Below, in pieces: positions 34,481 to 44,280 of a DNA stretch of 64,000 nucleotides. Within the stretch, counting starts at the first letter, position 1. The number at the start of each line of letters is the position of its first letter. Source of the stretch: Cryptomeria japonica (Eukaryota; Streptophyta; Pinopsida; Cupressales; Cupressaceae); the NCBI RefSeq assembly GCF_030272615.1, contig NC_081414.1, forward strand, positions 3,411,501 to 3,475,500. Direction: 5' to 3'. The notes under the pieces were generated by a model. The model saw nothing but the letters and a program-made list of their open reading frames with translations. It did no database searches and was not told the DNA's origin. The position numbers were made by a program, and so were the translations under genes.

Positions 34481-35240
34481 ACCCTATCAAGCACCGGCTC
34501 TAAAAATACAATGGTAGCTCAACATCATCGTCCTCTTAGTACTCATAGTATAGGTAGGTTCTCCAGTACTCCATCTTACCCAGCTTGGGCTGGGTGATAT
34601 TCATGTTGTATATATGCACGCAGGGTTGTCCTCCCCCACAGAACCTCAAGCACAATGGTCTCAAAACTGCAATATGCTTGTATGCCCACACATGTAACAA
34701 TCACCTATGCTAATAGGCTATCTCCTCCCATGCATACAAACTGTTGCATGCCATGGTATAGATATGATAGCATAGATAAGCCCTAGTGAACCAAGTCTCG
34801 TCCATGATCATCTAGTCTAGTGTCCGACACTACACAATCAAGAACCCGTGAGACTAATTGTTGGGACAGATTTAGCCTCGATGACTCTAGCCAAAAAATA
34901 TGGTAGCAGATCATTTGATGCCACCATCTACCTCTAGCTAATTGCCTGTCTCCTAAAGTCCAAATCCTCGTCTTCAAATACTCGATGCAAAGCACCTGCA
35001 TCTCCATCTTGATCATACACAACCAACTCTCCTGCAATTTCAATCCTTAGGATTTGCCACACGTCCTCTAGTGTCGCCTACATCTCTCCAATCAATAAAT
35101 AAAAGAGTTGTGCTCACTGTGCCAGCTCTCTAGTAGTGCCAACAACATACCTATGTTATCCCTAAATTCATGCATGAATGTAGCGTTCTATAATTTGACT
35201 GCGTCGAGGAACTCATGATTTTCCTCTATCAAATCCAACC
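34481..35240 (-). pseudogene. Third PMD copy, N-terminal part
   Basis: Minus frames read MLLALLESWHSEHNSF, then ATLEDVWQILRIEIAGELVV with YDQDGDAGALHRVFEDEDLD, matching the WHSEHNTFHLPTG...VTLEDVYRILRIPVTGELV block of the other PMD copies. Further on come LLSYLYHGMQQFVCMGGDSL and an IQAYCSFE segment, which align with LLAHLYHDLHQVVYDESASL and LQIWCWEHI. Stops and shifts are frequent. The gene is interrupted by Copia-C and resumes at 29362. No exon 1 or TATA box was found to its right; the sequence seems broken near 35610-35640. Confidence 0.72.
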
Positions 35241-35404
35241 TCATGCATTACTTGGGAGGAAATTTCTCCCATGACATCACCATCGGTAGATCAGACCACA
35301 CTCACAACAATCACCATGTCAAATAATCAGAGACTTTATCAAACTCTAATCAGCTAGTCAACCTTGGTCGATTGCTCGATTACATCAATTTAGCAATTAT
35401 CCTT

Positions 35405-35610
35405 ATCAGGTGTGCATTTTTATCAAATATGCAACTTTAGCCTACAAAATGTAGTTTCTTAACATAAACACATTTTTAGCTTGAAAATATGTATCATCAA
35501 CAAAAATACATCAATAGATGACATATACATAACTTATAAACAAATACGCAATTTTATATCAAAGACATAGTTTTTGTTTGCAAAAATGCAACAAAAACAC
35601 ATAAACTATC
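35405..35610 (-). repeat. About 20-bp period array upstream of third PMD copy
   Basis: Variants of aaataYgcaacttt (plus strand; RC centred on TTGCATATTTG) occur at about 35412, 35431, 35451, 35470, 35491, 35508, 35527, 35547, 35566, 35588 and 35600. Spacing is 17-22 bp. Position relative to the PMD exon is the same as the intron arrays of Gypsy-B and Gypsy-D. Confidence 0.6.
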
Positions 35611-35648
35611 TTCCTTCATTCTGCCTAACCTAACTTCTATCCCTAATA

Positions 35649-36059
35649 ATGATGCCCACAAGAATTCTTCTTCTTCAAAACATCCTTTTTTGCTCATTTC
35701 ATGAAACACACGATCACAATGCTAACGATTGCCTTGATTTTCAAAAATCTATTCAAGAAGGCATAGACAATGGAAAAATTAGAATTGTGGATAATGATCC
35801 TTCTTCTACTAATAATTCTTCTCCTCCATGTCAAGAAAATGAATTAAAACATATTTATCATCCTGAAAGACTAGCTACAAGAATCTACTGGAGATTGAAA
35901 TATGATAAGAACATTTCCTTTCCTCCTAAACAACATAACAACAATCTTAAGCAAGTGAAAGGTGATGAATATTGTCTTTTTCATGATTCATATTCACATT
36001 CTCTTGGGAAATGTCATGGATTTAAGAAAATTGTTCAAAAGCAATATGATCTTGCATGA
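35649..36059 (+). pseudogene. Gag-like fragment with two CxxH knuckle-like repeats
   Basis: A 136-residue frame with CSFHETHDHNANDCLDFQKS and IDNGKIRIVDND, then about 80 residues later YCLFHDSYSHSLGKCHGFKK. The C-x2-H-x4-H-x4-C spacing and the adjacent (I/V)Q..ID.GKI phrase match the zinc-knuckle end of Tat-type gypsy gag. It has two such knuckles. No other gag or pol part is seen nearby. Orientation agrees with the 3' LTR at 38533, so both may be from one non-autonomous or deleted element. Confidence 0.55.
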
Positions 36060-37436
36060 ATTTGTCTTACAATAGATCTAGCTATCTTTCTTGGAAAAAA
36101 TATAGTGCCTTAACACTTCTTTTCTCTTCATGTTGCTCTTCACCCTATGACATAAGTAGGCAACCTAATTGGGGGTTCTTTTTCATTTGTGGTGGTACTA
36201 ATTCAATTTTACATACCCTAGCAACATGAAGTTCATTTTCCTTCTTCTTTCCATGGATTTATCTCTATCTTTGTGCATTTTTCATTATCAGATCTCCATT
36301 CTTGCATAGAGTTATTCTTATGTGATCATGTAATTGTTCTTTGGTTTTCCTCTTCGCTTGGAGGGGAGCATCTTTAATGAGTAATCCACTTCTTCTCTTT
36401 CCTTCATTCCCTTAAAAAACTTACCTCTTATATGGTTTCAGTTAGCCCCCTAGCATGGAATGATCTCTTGCAAAGTACATGTCCCTTCTTTGAGAGGATT
36501 TGTTCCATTAGCAAGGCATATCGCTTGAAAATAATCACCATTAGAATATGTGTAACACTTCTCCTTTTTCTTCTCACTTGGGGGGCAAGGATTTCGTTCC
36601 TTTCTCTTTCTTTCTATCTCATTTATCATTATTTCCTTTAGGGGCTGCATTTTTCATATGTGATTATCATTTCTTACAATGGTATGTTCTTATGACTAAT
36701 ACCCCTTGGGGAATATGTGATGCTCTTTCTCTCTTCTCTTAGAAGATTACCACTTCTTGAGATGTGTATTTTACATATACTAATTTCTTTTCTTGCATAC
36801 ATTCATTGTGCATTTCCTTATGTTTAATCCCTCTCTAGAAGATTGTGTAAGCTCTTCTGATTGTCCCTACACTTGGGGGGCAATGATCTCTCTCTCTCTC
36901 TCTCTCTCTAAGGATCCACTCTTTCCTATTTTGCAGATGGTGTGAGTTTTATTACTTGATGTCATTCCTTGTGTGAAATTGTTGTTGTTTGCTCAAGGGT
37001 TCTCTCTTATACAAGAGGTGTAAGTCCTTGATACAACCTCTTTCACACTTGGTTATGTACATCTATAATAAATTCACCCATCCCCAATGGGATAAAAGTG
37101 AGTCATCCTTCATCAAGAATCCCTTTCACCTAGTAAGAGAAGGATTGAATTCTTGTTCTCTTCTGCGCTTCGTTCTAGAAGATGTTATATTTGTCTAAGA
37201 CAACTCCTCTTGGGGGGTAGATGTCATTTGAACAAAGATCTCTTCTCCTCCAAGGATTTCCTTTACACTTACAACAAGATATCTCTTTTCATCTATCTTA
37301 TCCTTGGTTGATGAGTATTCCCTCTCTTGTTTGGATTTATGACATTGTTGCATAATGGGTATCTTCTTTGTGTTGAAGGGAGGTATCCTTGTTCTACTTT
37401 CCTTAAGATATCAACATTAAAATATGTTAAAATCTT
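36060..37436 (+). other. Unassigned internal region before minisatellite
   Basis: Pyrimidine-rich on the + strand with recurrent cttggggggc-like phrases (36570, 36710, 36875, 37210). Contains (TC)n at about 36888-36912. No coding motifs recognised. Probably non-coding body of the element that ends at the 38533 LTR. Confidence 0.5.
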
Positions 37437-37454
37437 GGGGGGGGGGGGGGGGGG
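37437..37454 (+). repeat. G18 homopolymer
   Basis: Eighteen consecutive G in the given sequence. True length is uncertain because homopolymers are error-prone. Confidence 0.9.
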
Positions 37455-37499
37455 CACCCACACTTCTCCTTTTGTATTATATTTCTTTTCCACATTGTA

Positions 37500-37835
37500 T
37501 CTCTTGTACAATGGGTCATTCTCAGAATGATACATCGCTAGTTTTCTCTTATACAGTGGGTCATTCTCAGAATGAGATGTCACCACTTTTCTCTTATACA
37601 GTAGGTCATTCTCAGAATGAGATTTCACCACTTTTCTCTTGTACAGTGGGATATTCTCAAAACTAGAGGGCAGCCTCTTAGAGCGAGATGTCGCCAATTT
37701 TCTTTTGTACAGTGTGTTATTCTCAAAACCAGAAAGCAACCTCTTAGAGAGAGATGTCACCAATTTTCTTTTATACAATGGGATATTCTCGAAAATAGAG
37801 GGAAACTTCTTAGAGCGAGATGTCGCCACTTTATT
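37500..37835 (+). repeat. Minisatellite: 45-bp then 63-bp units
   Basis: Three 45-bp units start near 37500, 37545 and 37590 (ctcttatacagtgggtcatt core). Three units of 63 bp follow from about 37635, 37702 and 37765. They differ by an 18-bp insertion around cagcctcttagagcg. Both lengths are multiples of nine, so long frames stay open on both strands by chance of period. Confidence 0.85.
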
Positions 37836-38517
37836 GACATTTGTACTATACATCTTATACAGGTTGTAGCATACTCGGGCAGAGACTCCTATAAGGTGCT
37901 TCGAACCTCACTTTCACACATGCGCATGAGGTTGAGTGGAACTAATGATGTTCTCACCCTCCTCCCTTACATGGATCACCTAGACAAAATTCTGGGGGCT
38001 AGTTTTCCATGTCCTCTTTTCTCCATGGATCACCTAATTCTAGGGATGAGATTTCCATGGTTCCTTTTGTTCGCCTTTCTTCTCATGGATCACCAAAGTG
38101 TGTATTCATGTTCTCTCTCTTCTTTCTCTCATGAAATCATAGTTTTACTATTGGAGGTTTATGGATGATGTCAACTTTGCTCTTTTATGTGATTATTGGT
38201 GTTTGTGTGATGGCATTTGTCTTTGTGTTTCACTTAGTTATTGAGGCATTTGAGTATCAAGGTCTCTTCAGCTAGTTGATTTGTGGTCTCGTGTTTTGGT
38301 TTTTTTCATGTGTTTTTTGTGCTTTGTCTTGTTATTTTTTGTTTTGTGTGCTCTTGCATAATGTTTGAGTGAGTTAAGATCCTGAGATTGGGGGTTTGGT
38401 TCCTCGAGATTAGTGACGTCTTATACTCCTTGTGATCTTGCTCCAAATTTATGATCATCTTCATTTCTCTTTCTCTTCTACTTTACCAGTAATATTGGCA
38501 TAAGCCATACCCCCGCT

Positions 38518-38532
38518 AAAGTGGGGGCTAAA
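38518..38532 (+). other. Polypurine tract of plus-strand remnant element
   Basis: AAAGTGGGGGCTAAA directly before TG at 38533. Preceding bases also allow a hairpin (ccccgc/gtgggg). Confidence 0.7.
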
Positions 38533-38842
38533 TGTAGCATCATAAAATTGCAACCCTTGCAATTTTGATCGCATTTTAGGCCCTCACCTTTGCGACTGCA
38601 TCTTCCTATCATTCCAATTTTCCTCCTATTTTAGCCCTCGTATCACCTTGTTACCCTGTCCCGACCCCAAAATAGGGCAGGACAGAGACGTGGTTCCCCT
38701 GTCCCCCTTGGATAGGGGTGTGGTGCCCCTATCCTCCCTCTTAAGGTGGCCCTAAGATGGGTCCATCCAAAACCCTTGAACCTAGTTTTCTCTTCGAGAT
38801 TCAAAACTCTCTATGTTGGCCTTCGGTGAGATGAAAACTAAT
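38533..38842 (+). repeat. 3' LTR of plus-strand remnant, left part
   Basis: Starts tgtagcatcataaaattgca. It is interrupted at the ctaat target by Gypsy-D and continues at 57818. No second copy of this LTR is in the window. Confidence 0.7.
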
Positions 38843-39995
38843 TGTGTCAACTTGAATTTCATCCTCAAAATGCTACCTGCAACAAGTTAGTTTCACAAAA
38901 TACCAATGGAAATTCTACAGGAAATCCAAACTCAACCAATGAAACTACATGGAATACATATGAAATAAAAATACTAATATTACCTTCATGGTTTATGTCT
39001 CATTGTGTCCTAACTCCACTGTTCCTGGTTGCAGATGGTGTGCTCTCAGACAATGCACTGATAGCTTCCAAGATGGCATATGAAGAATGGACTGATAATT
39101 GGTAGTTAACATATGCTATGATATGCAATACTACATGATTATGCTATTTTGCTTCAAGATTAAAACTCACAGATGCATAAGTTTTACAAATGATATGCTT
39201 GAAAATGCACTTGAAGTATAACTTTCTCTCAACTGAAGCTCTTGATTTTATAGGCCTTGAGAGGATGAGATGATGTGGCTTAGATCAACGGTCATGATCA
39301 GATTTGTAAATTTGGATGACTGTGAGCAAAGGTGAAGTTTGAGAGAAAGGAAGGAGAAGACAAGTGTCACTCATCTCACCTTGATTGAGTTGCTAACTGA
39401 GGGAATCTAGGGATGGTTGGAGAAGATTTAGGTATGAGAGGACAAGTGAACTCAATTCCTTCCTAAGATGTAGAGAATGTTGGAGAGAATATAGGAGATG
39501 GTTATGAAATATGTGTACGTACATAATATTCATTGAATTTGGAGGTTGAAGATAAATTATGAATTAATATTTAAGAAATATTAATTTCCTTAGCCACATG
39601 ATGGATGAGTTGGCAAAGGGAAGATGAAGTGGAGATGGAAGGTGAGTTGGATAAGAAAGATTAAATAATTTAAGAAATCATTTAATATTTGAGACTATAG
39701 GATATGAGAATAACCATTAAATATTAGATATTTAATTGATTACAGGAGATAATTAAACATTATATATTTAATTATTTTGGTTAAAAGAATAATTAAATAT
39801 TGGATATTTAATTAATTAGAGGAATAGGATAGATGAATTAATTAATAAAATATTTCAATTAAATTAATTAATAAAAAGACACGAAATGAATTAAATAAAT
39901 TAATCTTTTCAAATTAACTATTTAATAGAAGAATAATCATTAAATAAATATAAAATATTTATTTAATCGCTCATAGCCATTTTTATGTGTATACA
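38843..39995 (-). repeat. Gypsy-D 3' LTR
   Basis: Matches 56631-57812 almost throughout. The right copy has a short extra stretch near 56930-56960. Confidence 0.95.
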
Positions 39996-40010
39996 TTTTG
40001 CCCCTCTTTG
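39996..40010 (-). other. Gypsy-D polypurine tract
   Basis: Minus-strand CAAAGAGGGGCAAAA abuts the 3' LTR. Confidence 0.88.
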
Positions 40011-40252
40011 AAATGATGTCGAGACAACATTGTTTCAAAGATTAAATCAAGTCTCGATAGTGTGCCTGGCGAAGATTAAAAATCCTGATTGTGTGCCCCC
40101 TTAGGAGATTGATTGTGAAATTGTTGAAAACTTTGGTTTGAACGATTGATCTCATGATAATTGATAAAAAAAGTCCCATCTATTAAATTCATTTTTAAAA
40201 AACAAATTAAATTGTCCCATTGAATAGCATTAATTACTCTTCAAATAGTAAA

Positions 40253-40259
40253 TATAAAA
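40253..40259 (+). promoter_or_regulatory. TATA box of Gypsy-D antisense PMD gene
   Basis: TATAAAA, 82 bp before the ATG at 40335, the same distance as in Gypsy-B. Confidence 0.55.
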
Positions 40260-40334
40260 TTAACCAAGGTTAATTTTAATTTCATTGTTATCCTTGTCAG
40301 CTTGTGAAGAAGATTTTCTTGGTGACGTGGTGAA

Positions 40335-43330
40335 ATGGTGATTCCTGTGGAGAACCATCAATTTGAGTGCGTTCGATGATATCAATGACCTCCTGAGTAT
40401 GGGTATCTGGTATGTATCTTATCCCAAACTTTGTTTTCAACTTGTCGTGCAACTTTTCATGTTTTAGGTGCGTTTTTTAATTTTGAATTTTTTTTGTGAT
40501 TTTCGGTATTAGGTTAGCGCTTTTGTATTTAGATTTAGCGCATATGCCATTAGGTTTAGCGCATTTGCATGTGATAGCGCTTATGCTCATTAGGATAGCG
40601 CATATGTTAAGGATGATAGCACATAGGCATAGGTTAGCACTTATGAATGGTTTGTTAGCGCATATGCATTGTGTTGTAGCGCTTCTGCATGTTTCGCGCA
40701 TTCGTGCTTAGGGTTACGCGTTTGTTGAAAAATTTAGCGCATATGCTTTGTTTAGCACTTATGTTCAATAGGATAGCGCATATGCTCAAAATTTGATGTT
40801 TTTGATACATGCAAAAGCTAAAATCACTTTGATGATTAGATTTAACGTGTTTGATGTGCGTGTATGATGAATAGGGACTTGATTGATTGATTGATGTTGT
40901 TGGATAGATCAATTTAATTTGTTTTGATAGAGTAGCTCTAAGAAACTGATTTAGTTTCTGATGCAAGAGCTTAGCAGAGTTTTGATTGAACTCAGTGATT
41001 GATAGAAAACTATGATTGATAGGTTTTAAAATGATTTGATAGCTTAAGTTGCTTCATTTTGATTTGATATATTTGATAGCGTAAGTTGCTTGAGTTTGAT
41101 TTGATATATTTGATAGATTAGCGATCACTTTGATTTGATAGATAGATAAGTGATGATTGATCTAATTCTCTTGGAAAATAGGAGAAAATTGATGTTCTCC
41201 AGTGCTGGGAGAAATTATCGGCAGTACGTCATTTAGTGCCAGAGCTAACACAGGTAGAGGTTAGACATATAGATGCCTGTTGTTTACGTCATCTATTGTA
41301 TATGCCTGAGATTACGCATAATAGAGGATTGTTGACGGAGTTAGCCGAGAGATGGCACAGTGAGCATAACACTTTCCACTTGCCCACGGGTGAGATTAGT
41401 GTGACGCTTGAGGATGTCTATAGGATTCTGCACATCCCAGTGACTGGCGAGTTAGTGCAGTATGATTTTTAGGATTATGTTGGGACAGAGGCTTGCAAAG
41501 TCATTTTTGCTGATGATAGCATCGCTAGAGGAGAGATCCAATGGGAGGATATGGTGATGTATTACGACACTATCCCTGTGATTCTTGCTGGTTTGATTGG
41601 AGGATTCATTTGTCCTAATAAGCGATCACGAGGTTTTGTTGTTGGATGGGGTGAGATTCTCCTGAGTATGATGCAACATCGTACTCGATATGTTTGGGGT
41701 GTTTGTATGCTTGCTCATTTATATCATGATCTTCATCAGGTGGTGTATGATGAGAGTGCTAGTTTGTCTACATGATGCACATTATTGCAGATCTGGTGCT
41801 GGGAGCACATTGCTATTACTCGACCTATCCATCACAGAGTTCATGGAGAGAGGCACTCGTATGTGTATTTTTATGTAGGTATCCTTACTCAACATAAGCT
41901 GGGTAAGATGGAGTATTGGCGTTGGGTGCTTGATTAATTGGATAGCATTACTTGGAGACCATATGTTGATTGTGAGCCATGGATGGATGATGCACGAACA
42001 TTACCATTTATCATGTAGAGTAGATATCTCATTGGTCGGACTCCTTATATTATTGAGCAACAATTGATTAGTCGCATTCTTAGATAGTTTGGTATCATCC
42101 AGCCTATGCCTACTGGTGTGACGATATATGCTTGGCGATATAGAGATAGGCAAGATTGGGGACCTTCTTTGTCATTTGAGATTGCTCGCACAGAGTTTCT
42201 TGCTACTTCGAGAGTGGCTTATGATATGAGATTGCGCATTATTGATCCTGGTATTACTGCAAAGTATGCTCAATACATACTAGCACATCCATTTCCTCGT
42301 ATTACTGATCCAACAGATCCTCCTCCCAGCTCAGGAGATGAGGATGATGATTCAGATGATCCAATTTTTAGGAGATGGAGATGGAGATGAGAGCTCAGAG
42401 ATTCTCAGGACACTGGGGGAGATGGAGATGAGGGTGGAGATGGAGATGGGGGTGGTAGGAGATGTGGATGGAGGGGAGGTCGATTGAGAGTCCATGGAGG
42501 ACCGTTTGGACCGGTTGGCAGGATTGGGAGACCACGTCCTATGGGTGGGAGGGATGTTGGACAGATTGGGAGGGAGCATGACAAGGTGGGGATGAGAGCA
42601 CCGAGAGGGTTTCCATTGACAGGAGGAGGCAGGATGACTGGACTGGATGGGGGTTGCGGGAGAGGCATTGACTTTGGTCAGATTTAGCCAGACCCTAGAG
42701 TTATTGCGGCTCATGGTGGAGATGATGAGGATCAAGAGGATCATGTTTTACTTATTAGATGACTGGTTCTGAGAGCTACTTAGATTGAGATTCCAGCAGT
42801 TGGACATGAAGGTGGTGAGGAGGGGATTGGGGTTCATGCACCACAACAAGATTTTCCAGAGCAGGATGCACCGGGGCATGACATTCTAGAGCAGGTTGCA
42901 CCAGAGCATGATATGCCAGAGCAAGAGACCATTGATAGTCTCAGAGCACAGATTGATTAGCTTTGAGCATAGGTACAGACTTTCATGGCTGAGAGGGATA
43001 GAGCTGTTAGGAGACAACAGGATACTCAGGGCCGTCTTGATCATATTCAGCAGGTTGGATCAGGTACTCTCTTGACTGACATTGTTAGAGCATTAGTTTG
43101 GGCCGGGAAGGAGACTTCCCACTGACAACGACAATATGAGGAGGCAGTTGCAGAGAGCCAGAGAGCAGGTAGTTATCATACCACCGTGTTGATGGATACT
43201 AGCATTGGTGGGGTCATGGGACCTCCTCAGAGGAGTGGTGATCATGGGAGACAGGTATCTGGAGGATCTTCTCGCCCACAGTCATAGAGACGGACAGAGT
43301 CAGGTGGTAGTGGTATAGGACAACCATGAC
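40335..43330 (+). pseudogene. Antisense spliced PMD gene of Gypsy-D
   Basis: Exon 1 (40335-40409) starts MVIPVENHQ and is homologous to Gypsy-B exon 1. Donor GTATGT at 40410; acceptor ggaaaatag at 41181. Exon 2 reads LAERWHSEHNTFHLPTGEIS, VTLEDVYRILHIPVTGELVQ, ILAGLIGGFICPNKRSRGFV, LAHLYHDLHQVVYDESASLS, LQIWCWEHI, WRPYVDCEPWMDD and ILAHPFPRITDPTDPPPSSG: a full PMD domain (PF10536). It continues, past stops, through a Gly/Arg-rich region (42390-42690) to a likely coiled coil (IDSLRAQID..., MAERDRAVRRQQDTQ) and ends near 43330. Stops at 41470, 41935, 42016 and 42085 fall where Gln fits. PMD proteins act in silencing and genome stability in Arabidopsis; what this one did for the element is unknown. 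Confidence 0.85.
40515..40790 (+). repeat. TAGCGC motif array in Gypsy-D PMD intron
   Basis: Fourteen units with a TAGCGC/TAGCAC core start at 40515, 40536, 40557, 40575, 40596, 40617, 40635, 40656, 40677, 40694, 40715, 40735, 40753 and 40774. Spacings are mostly 21 or 18 bp. The fuller motif is TTAGCGC(A/T)(T/A)(T/A)TGC. Long repeat-like frames on both strands are products of the period. Confidence 0.88.
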
Positions 43331-44275
43331 TTGATTTGGAGGCACTTGTATTGTTTATCTGATATCATTGTATACTTGGACTTTTTATTGTTTTATGATG
43401 ATTCTTTATGCAGACATGGACTTTATATGATGATGATCTTTATTATGCATGTTACTCTATTTGATGATGATCTATATGTATTGATTATATGGATGATGAG
43501 CTTTATGCATGTTACTCTATTTGATGATGATCTATATGCATTGATTATATGGATGATTTTATGATCTTTTCTTGCTTTATGATAATGATCAACATGATGC
43601 AATGATAAATGTTTTTTATTTTTGATTTTGATGATCTTGGATGCAAATGAAAATGATTACTTAACTTAAATGATATGTAAATGCAATGATCTATACGGAA
43701 ATGCAAATGAATGATTGAGTTGTCTTTTGATTTGTATGTAATGTTTATAATGATTATGAATCTAAGTGCAAAGATGCAACTAAATGATCGTTAATGAACT
43801 TTAATGATAATGCAAATAATAATGATGATACACTACATGATGAATGAAATGCACTTAATTGAATGCAAATTAATGCAATTATTTAAATGCAACTAAATGA
43901 AATGGATGATTCTAAAGATGAATGAACCTATAATGATAAAATGCAAATTGTTTTTGTTTGTCCAGGTATACTCAATCTTTATTTATGACCATTGATCTGT
44001 TAATGAAATGATATACTTATAATGCAATTGACATTGAATGCTTATAATGCAGATGGATAATGAGCTAATGAAATGATCTAACTAAAAATGATACTGCCAT
44101 TCTTCATATGTTATCTTGTAATAGTACTTGATTTCATCATCAAGCTTTAAAATGTTGTAAGAAAATACAAGGAACTTGACATAATGATTCAAGATGACCT
44201 GAGTATTTCTTACATGAATTTTGATATAGCAAGTTAATACAAGCAACTCGATATAATGGATCAAGTTGACGTGAG
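43331..44275. other. Gypsy-D non-coding region after PMD gene
   Basis: A 72-bp phrase around 43437-43495 (ttactctatttgatgatgat) is repeated at 43509-43555. From 43560 to 44080 the sequence is rich in AATGATNNNATGCAAATGA words. No gene. Confidence 0.6.
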
Positions 44276-44280
44276 TATTG

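Noticed and set aside
37293..37853. 186-residue repeat protein on the minus strand
   Set aside because: It is the opposite strand of the 45/63-bp minisatellite, with no known domain and no start context.
27273..38842. 27273 and 38533 as the two LTRs of one element
   Set aside because: Similarity stops after about 20 bp; the bodies of the two sequences differ.
38842..39105. 87-residue + strand frame
   Set aside because: Lies inside the Gypsy-D LTR, where the other LTR copy gives no support for coding.
40477..40966. Repeat-rich small proteins (LAHM or ICAN-type heptads) on both strands
   Set aside because: They are readings of the 18/21-bp motif array; both strands stay open because the spacing is a multiple of three. 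No independent coding evidence.
42352..42744. Pro/Ser-rich frames on the minus strand
   Set aside because: They mirror the Gly/Arg-rich tail of the PMD gene on the + strand.
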